This document shows, in pieces, positions 9,186 to 17,437 of a stretch of 64,000 nucleotides of DNA. The position numbers and the translations under genes were made by a program. Source of the DNA: Nonomuraea harbinensis. GTDB lineage: Bacteria; Actinomycetota; Actinomycetes; Streptosporangiales; Streptosporangiaceae. Under the pieces are notes generated by a model. It was not told the origin of the DNA, made no database searches, and was given only the letters and a program-made list of their open reading frames with translations. Positions within the stretch are counted from its first letter, which is position 1, and each line of letters begins with the position of its first letter. The stretch is taken from the NCBI RefSeq assembly GCF_019396385.1, contig NZ_JAHKRN010000022.1, forward strand, positions 1 through 64,000, in the 5' to 3' direction.

Positions 9186-10082
9186 TCAGCCGGGCGGTAT
9201 CCGGCCGTTCTTGGCGACGGGGACGCCGAGCTGGACCGCGGCGGTGAGCGTCGCCTTCTCCTCGGGAAGGCGGGCGAGCACCGGGTTGAGGTGCCGCAGG
9301 GTCAGGTCGACGGGCGCCATCTCACGCGCCGTGATGTCGTACTTCTCCAGGTCGATCCATCTGACGAGATCCATGACCTCGGGCGGGATGTTGTCGCCGC
9401 CCTTGTACACCGGCACGCAGAGCTGGCGCGAGTAGCCCACCCGTACGTCGGCCGGCGGGATCTTGCCGACGAGCACGGGGTTGAGCTGCCGGAGCGCCAG
9501 CGGCCTGTTCATCGGGACGTTCGGGGTGGCGCCGTAGCAGAGGAGGTCGATGTGCCTGACGACCCGGAGCACCTCCGCCGGGGGCAGCACGCCGTTCTTG
9601 GCGACCGGGACGCACAGCTGCTCCGGCCGGTTCAGCAGGACCTGCTTGCGGGGCAGGTCACTCAGGACGCGGTTGAGATGGCTGAGCACGAGCGACTTGT
9701 CCATCGAGGACCCGGTGACCCGGTAACACGACAGGTCGACGTACCGGACGAAGTCGAGCACGCCGTCCGGCGGGATCACGTCGTTCTTGGCGACCGGGAC
9801 GCAGAGCTGGTCGCGCGCGCCGAGGGAGACCTGCTCGATGGGCAGGCCGACGAGCACCGGGTTGATGTGCCGCAGCGCCAGCCCGACGGCCGGCGGCTGG
9901 TAGGGGCTGGTCTTGAAGCACTCGAGGTCGAGGTTCGAGACCAGCTGCGCGGGGGTGGGCAGCGCCAGGGCGCCGGCGGGCGGGGCGACGAGGAAGACCA
10001 TCGCGATGAGTCCGACGGTCGCCGATAAGAGGCGCCGCACCGTGCCCGTGCGGCGCCGATTGCGGGTGGCCGATCCGTTCAT
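9186..10082 (-). CDS. Secreted protein with four DUF7450-like repeats
   Basis: The 298-residue product has a long basic n-region and a hydrophobic core (LLSATVGLIAMVFLVAPPAGALA), a good signal peptide. The mature part consists of four repeats of about 65 residues. Each holds a D-L-x-C-Y element, a helix with LxLxHLNPVL, and QLCVPVAKNG followed by I-P-P. One Cys from the CY element and one from the LCVP element recur, so each unit probably closes a disulfide; the last unit has lost both (EKYDI, QLGVP). The pattern resembles DUF7450-type extracellular repeats; no function is known. ATG 10082 has GAGGAG seven bases upstream. The frame stays open further upstream, but that part is not protein-like. 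Confidence 0.75.
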   Translation of the reverse strand: MNGSATRNRRRTGTVRRLLSATVGLIAMVFLVAPPAGALALPTPAQLVSNLDLECFKTSPYQPPAVGLALRHINPVLVGLPIEQVSLGARDQLCVPVAKNDVIPPDGVLDFVRYVDLSCYRVTGSSMDKSLVLSHLNRVLSDLPRKQVLLNRPEQLCVPVAKNGVLPPAEVLRVVRHIDLLCYGATPNVPMNRPLALRQLNPVLVGKIPPADVRVGYSRQLCVPVYKGGDNIPPEVMDLVRWIDLEKYDITAREMAPVDLTLRHLNPVLARLPEEKATLTAAVQLGVPVAKNGRIPPG

Positions 10083-10197
10083 GCTTCTCCTCGGGGTACG
10101 GGGACAGGCCTGACACCCTCGACTATCCGTTGGGCCCGGAGACTCGACAACCTCCATGACCGGTCTTTGCCAGACGTGTTGCCACGCTCGGCGGTCT

Positions 10198-11259
10198 TCA
10201 GCCGGTGTGCAGGATCCGGAAGCGATCGGGTTCGGCGGGGTCTCGGTCGGCGACCTGGATCGGGGGCCAAGCCCACTGCCAGACGCTGATGCCCGGGGTG
10301 CGGGAGAACCGGATCTCCCCGCGGGTGCCTTCGACCGCGACGCTGGACCAGGATCCGCCCGTGCGCAGCACCTCGGCGAGGACGGTGACCGTGTCGTAGC
10401 CCTCGAAGGCGACGAAGGAGGGCGCCTCGGCCAGCCGTTCACGCAGGGCCGTCCCGACGCGCGCGCCGAGTGGGCCGAGGTGTTCGGGCAGGTAGCGCAG
10501 GAACGGGATCGCGGCGCCGTCGCCGCCCAGCGACGCGGCCCAGCCGGCGAACTCCGGCTGCCCGGCCGGAGCGCCGATCATGATCTCGGCGAGGCGCCGG
10601 TCGCTGCGGACGGCCTTGACGATCGACACCGCCGGCTCCGGGGAACCGGCGAGAAGAAGGAGGGCTGTCGCACCACTGCCGGCGAGTTCGTCGCACACGG
10701 CCGCGCGCGCGTCGAGCTCGACGACGGTGCCTCCGTGCTCGGCGAGGTGGTCCCGCAGGATGCGGGTCCCGGAGGCCCAGTAGACACTCGGCTCGGCCGC
10801 CACGGCGACGCGGCGGTGGCCCTCGCCGAGGAGGAAGTCCGCGTAGATGCGCCAGCCGCGGGACTGCGCCGGGGCCAGGCGCGCGACCCGGTCCGTCGGC
10901 TGCTCGGTGAGCGCGTCGAGGACCGCTGACGAGCAGAGGTACGGCACGCCGAGTGCGTCGGCCTGGGCGGCGGCGGCGCGGGCGACGACGCTGTGGTACT
11001 CCCCCGCCACGGCGGCCACGCCCAGGCGGGCCAGCTCTTCCACGGCCGCCTCCGCCCTGTGGGGATCAGCGGCGGTGTCTCGTACCAGCAGTTCGAGCGG
11101 CCTTCCCGCGATCCCGCCGGCATCGTTGACCTCGCGGGCGGCCAGTTCGAGTCCGGCGAGCAGGTGCCGGCCCGCCTCGGTCCAGCCGGGCCGGGTCAGC
11201 GGGGCGAGCGCGCCGATCCGGACGGGTGATCCGTCAGTCCGCTCCGATGGCTCATGCAT
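10198..11259 (-). CDS. Periplasmic-binding-protein type 1 fold protein, LivJ-like, without signal peptide
   Basis: The 353-residue protein reads IGALAPLTRPG at the start and then the characteristic region AAREVNDAGGIAGRPLELLVRDTAADP of branched-chain amino-acid binding proteins, with an alternating two-lobe Rossmann pattern to the end. Unlike exported members it has no signal sequence or lipobox: only eleven polar residues precede the first strand. It is therefore probably cytoplasmic, perhaps a ligand sensor, or it has lost its export signal. No ABC permease or ATPase gene is nearby. It diverges from the RiPP operon across a shared 355-base control region, so it could be co-regulated. ATG 11259 is preceded by GGGAG. 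Confidence 0.7.
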   Translation of the reverse strand: MHEPSERTDGSPVRIGALAPLTRPGWTEAGRHLLAGLELAAREVNDAGGIAGRPLELLVRDTAADPHRAEAAVEELARLGVAAVAGEYHSVVARAAAAQADALGVPYLCSSAVLDALTEQPTDRVARLAPAQSRGWRIYADFLLGEGHRRVAVAAEPSVYWASGTRILRDHLAEHGGTVVELDARAAVCDELAGSGATALLLLAGSPEPAVSIVKAVRSDRRLAEIMIGAPAGQPEFAGWAASLGGDGAAIPFLRYLPEHLGPLGARVGTALRERLAEAPSFVAFEGYDTVTVLAEVLRTGGSWSSVAVEGTRGEIRFSRTPGISVWQWAWPPIQVADRDPAEPDRFRILHTG

Positions 11260-11614
11260 ACGTCGGCGTCTCCCGAGTCCGGTCGCGCTCTGACCTGATC
11301 GCAGAGCGACGCGCCGAGAGTAACCGAGCCGGGAACGGCCGGCTCAGGCACCCCGGTATGACCTGTCCAGGGCGGACGACGCTGATCCGTCAAGGGACGG
11401 GATGCCTCGCGGAACGCGGTGCGCTCCATGCCGACGAATGGCGAGAAACGCGGGTTCCCATCACTGAATGTAAGCATTCCGTTATGAATATGCGAGAATC
11501 CCGTGATTATAACCACGATAGGCGCTGCATGATAGGGCCGATTTCGGGTTTACATAGAGGACGTCAGTTCGTAGCATTTCGCTCATGGGAGCGCTCCCAA
11601 ACACTGATGCGGCG
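11260..11614. promoter_or_regulatory. Divergent control region upstream of the RiPP operon
   Basis: This 355-base gap between the binding-protein gene and the RiPP operon is clearly AT-richer than its flanks. It holds the promoter-operator unit described at 11549-11599 and, further upstream, a short inverted repeat GAATG-TAAG-CATTC at 11466-11479. No convincing gene was seen in it. Confidence 0.6.
11549..11599 (+). promoter_or_regulatory. Promoter with CebR-type LacI-family operator at its start point
   Basis: TTTACA (11549-11554) and TAGCAT (11572-11577) are 17 bases apart, a plausible -35/-10 pair for the housekeeping sigma factor. The expected start point is near 11584. The perfect 14-base palindrome TGGGAGCGCTCCCA spans 11586-11599, right at and after it, where a bound repressor would block transcription. 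This sequence is the consensus described for CebR, the cellobiose/cellotriose-responsive LacI-family repressor of Streptomyces. The inference is that the RiPP operon is repressed until cello-oligosaccharides or a related sugar appear. No lacI-type gene is in the window. Confidence 0.75.
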
Positions 11615-13522
11615 ATGAGACCACGACTACGCGACGACGTCCGGTTCGTCGAATGCCCCGACGGGGCCTACGTGCACAGTGACTACGGTGCGTGCACGCT
11701 GCGCGGACGGCACGCGTACGCCTGGCTCGGCAGGCTGGCGCCCGCGCTGACCGGCCGGCACACCCTGGACGAGCTCACGTCGAACCTCTCCGCCGACAAG
11801 CAGGCCATGGTCGAGAGCCTCGTGGGCCGGCTCGCCGAACACCGGTTCGTGGTGGATGACCGGCAGGCGCGGCCACACGGACTGACCGGCGCGGAGCTGC
11901 GCGCGTACGCGGAAGAGATCGCCTTCATCGGTTACGCCCTGGATTCGCCGGAGGCGCGATTCGAGCGGATCCGCAGCGCCCGCCTGGTGCTGGCCGGGGC
12001 GGGCCCGCTGCTGGAGGCGCTGGTGGAGGCGTGTGTCGGTTCAGGGTGGCGGTACGTCGCCGTGATCTGTCCCGACGCCACGGCGGCCGGCCGGGCGGCC
12101 GAGGCCGTCCGGCGCGATCCCCGCCAGGAGATCCGGACGCTCTCTCCCGCCGGCGACGCGCTCGTCCGGGCCGTCACCGGGGACGCCGACGTCGTGCTCC
12201 AGGTCAGCGCGGACCTCGACGACCTGGTGGCGACGGCCCGCCTGGCCGAGGCGGGCGACGTCGTGCTGGGCCAGGCTCTCGCCGGTCCTGCGGAGGTCTG
12301 GCTCAGCAGGGTGGGACGGCCCTCGGTGACCGCCGCGGAGTCCGGTTGGCACCGGCTGGCCGCGCTGCCCGCCGCGGCCCCGGCGCCGTCGAACGAGGAC
12401 TGGCTGACAGGACCGGTGCCGAAGGTCGTCGCCGCCATGCTGGCGCTCGCCTGCTTCTCCCAGGTGACCGGGCTCGACACGGACCGGGAGCGCCTGCTCA
12501 CCCGGGTCGACCTGCGCAATCTCGACACGCTCCCGCACCGGTTCCTGGCCCGTCCACGTGCGGGCACCCGTCCTGGCGGAGGCCCGGAGGCGATCGGGGA
12601 CCGGGCCGCGGAGCTGGCGACGGCCACGCCGATCGAGGCGGAGAGCCTGCTCGGCCGCACCCCCGAGCTGGTCGACTCGCGCCTGGGCCTCCTCGGCATA
12701 CTGGACGAGCAGGCGCTGGCCCAGTCCCCGCTGGCGGTGTGCGGGGCGACCGTCTCGGACCCGTTCGGGGCGCTGCCCGGCTGGGCGCCGCCTCCGCAGG
12801 TGTTCGGCTGGGGACCGGACCAGCGGACGGCCCGGCTCCGCTGCCTGCTCGCCGCACTCGCCACGTACGGTCTGCTCACCGTCGACCCGAGTGCCGACCC
12901 GGAAGCGACGATATGGGGCGTGGAACTGCCGGAGGGCCGGCCTCTTCCCGTGCCGGTGTCCGATCTCCGGCTCACCGGTTTCGGCACGCCGTGCCCTCCG
13001 GTGGGCACCGGTGCCGGGCTGAGCTGGCCGGAGGCGCTGGCCGCCGGTCTGCGAGCCCGGTGCGAGCACCTGCTGGCGGGCACTCTGGAGGCGGACGGGA
13101 GGGGCGCGCCGGTGGGTCCCACGGAAGATCCGATCGCGGAGGCCTTGCTGCGCCAGCTCGTCCTGGCTGGTGAAACGCCGGAGGTGAGCGATCACACGGC
13201 CGTTCTCGGCGTGCCCGCGATCTCCCTCACCGTCCCCGGCCAGGATCCGATCGTGTCCGTCGCCGCCACCGCCCCGGCGGCGCTGCGCGACGGCCTGGAG
13301 CGGTTGCTGCTCCGCTGGCAGTCGCGGACCGCCGGGCAGCCCGCGTACGCCGGGGCCCGTCCCTTCTGGCCGCCGGACGGCGACCCCTCCGAGGCCGTAC
13401 GGAGGATGGCCCGGGGGCTGCGCCGCCTGGGCAAGGTGCCGGTGGCGGTGCCACTCGACGGCGACCCCGAGGCCGCCCGGCTGCTCCCCTTCGTCACCCA
13501 CGTCGCGCTGCTCGATGACTGA
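11615..13522 (+). CDS. Ocin-ThiF-like protein, leader-peptide-binding partner of the YcaO cyclodehydratase
   Basis: The first ~85 of 635 residues form a winged-helix RiPP recognition element (DDVRFVECPDGAYVH ... LVGRLAEHRFVVDD). A degenerate E1/ThiF-like Rossmann core follows (LVLAGAGPLLEALVEAC), without an ATP-binding arginine finger that I can recognise. Such Ocin-ThiF proteins bind the precursor leader and hand the core to a separate YcaO enzyme, as TbtF does in thiomuracin biosynthesis. ATG 11615 is used because the in-frame ATG 11585 overlaps the operator palindrome. The gene overlaps the YcaO gene by 8 bases, so the two products are probably made in equal amounts. Confidence 0.8.
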   Translation: MRPRLRDDVRFVECPDGAYVHSDYGACTLRGRHAYAWLGRLAPALTGRHTLDELTSNLSADKQAMVESLVGRLAEHRFVVDDRQARPHGLTGAELRAYAEEIAFIGYALDSPEARFERIRSARLVLAGAGPLLEALVEACVGSGWRYVAVICPDATAAGRAAEAVRRDPRQEIRTLSPAGDALVRAVTGDADVVLQVSADLDDLVATARLAEAGDVVLGQALAGPAEVWLSRVGRPSVTAAESGWHRLAALPAAAPAPSNEDWLTGPVPKVVAAMLALACFSQVTGLDTDRERLLTRVDLRNLDTLPHRFLARPRAGTRPGGGPEAIGDRAAELATATPIEAESLLGRTPELVDSRLGLLGILDEQALAQSPLAVCGATVSDPFGALPGWAPPPQVFGWGPDQRTARLRCLLAALATYGLLTVDPSADPEATIWGVELPEGRPLPVPVSDLRLTGFGTPCPPVGTGAGLSWPEALAAGLRARCEHLLAGTLEADGRGAPVGPTEDPIAEALLRQLVLAGETPEVSDHTAVLGVPAISLTVPGQDPIVSVAATAPAALRDGLERLLLRWQSRTAGQPAYAGARPFWPPDGDPSEAVRRMARGLRRLGKVPVAVPLDGDPEAARLLPFVTHVALLDD

Positions 13523-15458
13523 GGCCGCCGTCACCGCGTACGCGGACCCGGTGACCGTTCTGGGTGAGGGCCGCCTGTACGCGGCCATCCGCGCGGCCCT
13601 CGCCTCGGCCACCGGTCCCGTGATCGTGGTCGCGAGCGACGCCGACGACGTGCGGCCGTACCCGGGAGTGGCGCGACGCGCGGCCGAGAGCGGCGCGTCG
13701 TGGCTGCCGGTGCGCGTGGAGGCGGGCTGGGCGCTGGTGGGCCCGGCCGCGCGCCCGCCCCTGCCCGGCTGCCCGACCTGTGTGGAACGGAGACGCGCGG
13801 GCAACCGGCCGGACGCGGTGGCTCGCGACAGGCTGCGCGCCCGGTGGGGCGCGGACCTCGGCTCCCGGCCCAGCGCGCTGCTCACACCGCTCGTCACGCG
13901 CGCCGTCGCCGCGCTGGTCGCCGACGAGGTGCGCCGGCTGCGGCGTGACCCCGGTTCCGCGCGGACCGCCGGCGCGCTGCTGAAGGTCCGCCTGCCGAAC
14001 GCCGAAGTACGCCACCACCCGTTCCTTCCCGACCCGTTCTGCCCCGACTGCGGCGTGCGGCCCGACGACGGACCGCACGCGGCTCGGTACGTCCCCCGTC
14101 CCGCGCCCAAGCCGGACCCCGCGACCTTCCGGGTCAGCGGCATCGGCCACCGGGCGGCGGAGTGGGAACAGCGGTTCGTCGACCCGGAGACCGGCACCGT
14201 GCAGGCTCTGGTCGCGCAGGAGCGCGGCGGCGGCCCGCTCGCGGTGGCGCGGCTCAGCCCGGCTCGCACCGAGCACGAGAGCCACCACGGCTACGGCCGC
14301 AGCGGCGACTTCGCGTCCGCGCGGGCCACCGCCGTCGCCGAGGCGCTGGAACGGATCGCCGGCATCGCCCCGCGCGGCCGGCGGACCGTCGTGCGCGCCG
14401 CCTACGACGACATCGCCGGCGACGCGCTCGACCCCCGCACGCTGGGCCTCTATCCGGACGACTGGTACGACCGGCCCGGCTTCCTGTTCACCCGCTTCCG
14501 TCCGGATCGGCCCACCTCGTGGGTGTGGGCGTACTCGTTCGCACGGGACGCGCCGGTGCTGGTGCCGGAGAGCTACGCCTTCTTCGGTCCCCGCCCGGCG
14601 GACGACCCCGGATTCGCCTACGAGTGCTCCAACGGCTGTGCCCTGGGCGGCCACCCGGCCGAGGCGATCCTGTACGGCCTGCTGGAGGTGGCCGAGCGGG
14701 ACGCGGCCCTGGCCACCTGGTATGCCCGGATGCCCATTCCGCGGGTGGACCTCGGCTCGGCCTCCGACCGCCGCATCCCGATGCTCGCCCAGCGGGTACG
14801 CGACCGGCTCGGCTACGACGTGCACGCGTTCGCCGCGCTGATGGAGCAGCGGGTGCCGGTGTTCTGGGTGATGGCCGTCGACGCGCTGGACCGGCCGGAC
14901 CGGCCGCGCGTGCTGTGCGGCTCCGCCTCCCACCTGGTGCCGCAGCGGGCGCTCCGCCGGGCGCTGGAGGACCTGGGCCCGATGCTGGCAGGCCACATCG
15001 ACCGCTACGACCCGGCGTCGTCGGCCCGGCTGGCGGCCGACCCCGAGGAGGTGCGGCTGCTGGAGCACCATCCCCTGGCCTACGGCCACCCGGACGCGTT
15101 CGACCGGCTGGGCTTCCTGCCGCTGGACGGGCCCACGCTGACCGTCGCCGAGGTGACGGCCCGTGCGGGGTGGCCCGCGCACGACGACCTCCGCGCGGAC
15201 GTGGCCGAGCTGGCGGGACGCTTCCTGGCCGGCGGCCTCGACGTGATCGCCGTCGACATCACCTCGCCCGAGGCGAAGGCGTGCGGCATGTCCGCCGCGA
15301 AGGTGATCGTGCCGGGTACGGCGCCCATGACGTTCGGTCACCGCTACCGGCGCGTCCACGGCCTGCCGCGGTTGCTGAGCCTGCCGCGGCTCCTCGGTCA
15401 CCGGGGCCGCGACCTGGGGTCCGAAGAGCTGAATCCCTATCCTCATCCGTTCCCCTGA
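13515..15458 (+). CDS. YcaO-domain azoline cyclodehydratase (TOMM type)
   Basis: The 647-residue protein has an N-terminal ThiF-like part with two Cys pairs for structural zinc (GCPTC and FCPDC) and a C-terminal YcaO domain from about residue 215. That domain includes ATAVAEALERIAG, the ATP/magnesium-binding helix of the family. It ends in PYPHPFP, the Pro-rich C-terminus typical of azoline-forming YcaO enzymes. With its Ocin-ThiF partner it would use ATP to cyclise Cys (and perhaps Ser/Thr) of the precursor core into azolines, like TbtG. It starts within the end of the preceding gene and is followed after 44 bases by the dehydrogenase gene. Confidence 0.9.
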   Translation: MTEAAVTAYADPVTVLGEGRLYAAIRAALASATGPVIVVASDADDVRPYPGVARRAAESGASWLPVRVEAGWALVGPAARPPLPGCPTCVERRRAGNRPDAVARDRLRARWGADLGSRPSALLTPLVTRAVAALVADEVRRLRRDPGSARTAGALLKVRLPNAEVRHHPFLPDPFCPDCGVRPDDGPHAARYVPRPAPKPDPATFRVSGIGHRAAEWEQRFVDPETGTVQALVAQERGGGPLAVARLSPARTEHESHHGYGRSGDFASARATAVAEALERIAGIAPRGRRTVVRAAYDDIAGDALDPRTLGLYPDDWYDRPGFLFTRFRPDRPTSWVWAYSFARDAPVLVPESYAFFGPRPADDPGFAYECSNGCALGGHPAEAILYGLLEVAERDAALATWYARMPIPRVDLGSASDRRIPMLAQRVRDRLGYDVHAFAALMEQRVPVFWVMAVDALDRPDRPRVLCGSASHLVPQRALRRALEDLGPMLAGHIDRYDPASSARLAADPEEVRLLEHHPLAYGHPDAFDRLGFLPLDGPTLTVAEVTARAGWPAHDDLRADVAELAGRFLAGGLDVIAVDITSPEAKACGMSAAKVIVPGTAPMTFGHRYRRVHGLPRLLSLPRLLGHRGRDLGSEELNPYPHPFP

Positions 15459-15502
15459 CCCCGGTCACCACCGGCACGACGAAGGAAGCGAGGCGGACCC
15501 GT

Positions 15503-17116
15503 ATGCACCCGACCACGGCGGCGAGCGAGGCCGGCGCGGCCACCCGCCGCTACCTGGCCGCGATGCGGAACCGGGGCCCGCTGTCCATCGACTGGGGCGG
15601 CGCGCCGACCAGGCACAAGCGCTACCCGGACGCCGTACGGACGCAGCTCCCCTGGGAGTCCGGCGACGGCTCGGCCCTCGGCCGGATCGGCGAGCTGCTG
15701 CGGGACCTGCTCGGCATGACCAGGCTCGTCTGGTGCCATCAGCTCGACGACGGCGGCGAACCCGCGGGGCGGCCGCCCATGCTCCTCACCGGCCGGCCGG
15801 CGCCGTCGGGCGGAGGGTTGTACGCGATCGAGGCGTACGTGGCCGCGGGCGAGCCGCGCCCGCCCGGCCTGCCGGCCGCCCTGTACCACTACGATCCGGT
15901 GCACCACGTGCTGGAGCGCGTGCGCGGCGGCGACCACACCGGGGCACTGGCCGGCCTGCTCGCGGACGGTCCGGCGGCGGACGTGGCGATCGTCCTGTCC
16001 GCGGTGTTCTGGCGGTCGATGTTCAAGTACGGCGACTTCGGCTACCGCCTGATCTGCCAGGAGACCGGCGTGCTCGTCGCCCAGGCGCTGGCCGCCGGCG
16101 GGCGGCTGGGGCTGCCGTGCCGGGCCTGGCTGCGGTTCCCGGACGGTGAGGTGGACCGGCTCCTCGGGCTCGACGGCGCCCGGGAGGCCGCGCTGGCCGT
16201 GCTCACGCTGACCCTGCCACCCGGCGGTGCGGGGCGCCCGGACGCCTCCCCGTCCGCCCACGAGCTGATCGAGCGCCCGGTGGCCGGCGAGAGCACGCCG
16301 CTGCCCAAGCCCATGCCTGACGGCCTCGCCGCGGCCCTGCACCGAGCCTGCTCCGCCGCCTCCCCCACGGGCTCGCCGGAGCCGGCGGAGGCGCTGCGGC
16401 CACGGCCGCCGGCGCGGGCGGGCCGGGCCTTCCCGGCTCCTGAGCCCGCGACCGGGATCCGCGCCGGCCCGGGAGCGTCTCGCCGCACGTCCCCGCTGGC
16501 CGGCTACCGGCCGGTGCCCCTCAGGGGCGCGGCCCTCGGCGCCGTGCTGGCCGCGGCGGGCGAGGGCTACCCGGCCGACCTGCCGGGTGCCGAGACAGGG
16601 CCGGCCGTGACCGCGCTGTGCCTGCTGGCATGGCGGGTGGAGGGCCTGCCGCGGGGCGCCTACTGGTACGACCCGGCCCGGCGGACGCTCCACGAGCTGG
16701 CCGGCGCCGAGCGGGTGGACGAGGTGGCCACGGGGCGGCTGCTGGCCAACACCCGGGTGGCGCTGCGCGGCGCCGCCGCCGCGCTGGTCCCCGCGGGCGA
16801 CCCGGTCGCGGGCGCGCGCCTGTTCGGGGACCGCTGGTATCGGATGCAACAGATGGAGGCGGGCCTGGTCGTCCAGCGGGCCACGCTGGCCGCCACCGCG
16901 CTGGGCCTGGCCGCGCGCATCCACTCCGACGGCGCCAACGAGACCACCGACGAGGTGCTCGGCCTCGCCGGAACCCCCTTGCGGAGCCTGTCCTTCCTGC
17001 TGCTGGGCACTCCCCCGACCGGCGGGCCCCTGGTGGCCCGCCCCATGCCGGCCGTTGTGCACGAGGAGGTGATGCCCCGCTCCGACGAGAGCCTGACCCG
17101 TACAGATCACCTTTGA
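15503..17116 (+). CDS. SagB-type FMN dehydrogenase, tandem two-domain
   Basis: The 537-residue product holds two nitroreductase-like SagB/ThcOx modules, about residues 30-250 and 325-525. Recognisable elements are SGGGLYAIEAYV and the RLICQETGVLVAQALAAGGRLGL helix in the first, and YRMQQMEAGLVVQRATLAATALGL in the second. An Ala/Pro-rich linker of about 70 residues joins them. These enzymes bind FMN and oxidise azolines to aromatic azoles, the TbtE step. The first module keeps the more complete family pattern; the second may be structural. ATG 15503 follows GAAGGAAG. The frame stays open upstream but overlaps the YcaO gene, so that part is not used. Confidence 0.85.
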   Translation: MHPTTAASEAGAATRRYLAAMRNRGPLSIDWGGAPTRHKRYPDAVRTQLPWESGDGSALGRIGELLRDLLGMTRLVWCHQLDDGGEPAGRPPMLLTGRPAPSGGGLYAIEAYVAAGEPRPPGLPAALYHYDPVHHVLERVRGGDHTGALAGLLADGPAADVAIVLSAVFWRSMFKYGDFGYRLICQETGVLVAQALAAGGRLGLPCRAWLRFPDGEVDRLLGLDGAREAALAVLTLTLPPGGAGRPDASPSAHELIERPVAGESTPLPKPMPDGLAAALHRACSAASPTGSPEPAEALRPRPPARAGRAFPAPEPATGIRAGPGASRRTSPLAGYRPVPLRGAALGAVLAAAGEGYPADLPGAETGPAVTALCLLAWRVEGLPRGAYWYDPARRTLHELAGAERVDEVATGRLLANTRVALRGAAAALVPAGDPVAGARLFGDRWYRMQQMEAGLVVQRATLAATALGLAARIHSDGANETTDEVLGLAGTPLRSLSFLLLGTPPTGGPLVARPMPAVVHEEVMPRSDESLTRTDHL

Positions 17117-17138
17117 TCGGAATCAGAAGGAGAAGCAC

Positions 17139-17318
17139 ATGTCCGCTGAGAACCTCAAGCTCGACCTGCGCGGCCTGGACGTCGACTCCATTGAGGTCGT
17201 GTCGGCCGACTCCCTCGTGGTGGAGGGCCACGGCGCCATCGAGACCGGCGCCTCCTCCGCCTTGGGCTACTGCTCGTCCTACCTGACGGCCACCAGCTGC
17301 TGGGCTCCGGAGGCGTGA
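17139..17318 (+). CDS. Thiopeptide-type RiPP precursor peptide
   Basis: This 59-residue ORF is preceded by a strong ribosome site (AGAAGGAGA, 17125-17133) and lies between the dehydrogenase and LanB genes. The acidic, Leu-rich leader (KLDLRGLDVDSIEVVS) ends with GHGAIETGA, which matches the GHGxxExGA leader end of the thiomuracin and GE2270A precursors. Cleavage after Ala38 would give a 21-residue core starting with Ser39-Ser40. It contains two Cys (C45, C54), six Ser or Thr after the first pair, two Tyr, one Trp and a non-modifiable tail WAPEA. Ser39 and Ser53, the latter followed by Cys54, are the best candidates for the central pyridine. Low Cys content makes it more like lactazole than thiostrepton. 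Confidence 0.9.
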   Translation: MSAENLKLDLRGLDVDSIEVVSADSLVVEGHGAIETGASSALGYCSSYLTATSCWAPEA

Positions 17319-17370
17319 CGCCGGAGGCGTCGGCCCGCCGGTGACCCCCGGGTCAGCGGTATGACGAGCA

Positions 17371-17407
17371 GGGCCGAGGGCGCCCGTGCCGTGGGCGCCC
17401 TCGGCCC
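17371..17407 (+). terminator. Hairpin after the precursor gene, probable attenuator
   Basis: GGGCCGAGGGCGCCC (17371-17385) and its exact complement (17393-17407) form a 15-base stem with a 7-base loop. It sits between the precursor stop and the LanB start. Hairpins here commonly let the small precursor mRNA accumulate above the enzyme genes by partial termination or by blocking 3' decay. Confidence 0.8.
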
Positions 17408-17437
17408 CTGGCGAACCCTCACGAGGAGCGCGTTCGA

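Noticed and set aside
10083..10442. N-terminal extension of the repeat protein
   Set aside because: It is an antisense shadow of the binding-protein gene; the signal peptide begins at ATG 10082.
11585..11614. ATG 11585 as start of the Ocin-ThiF protein
   Set aside because: It overlaps the operator palindrome at the predicted transcription start and has no ribosome site.
14162..15502. Long upstream extension of the SagB frame
   Set aside because: It overlaps the YcaO gene in another frame and reads as Arg/Ala/Gly-rich shadow translation; ATG 15503 with its ribosome site starts the real gene.
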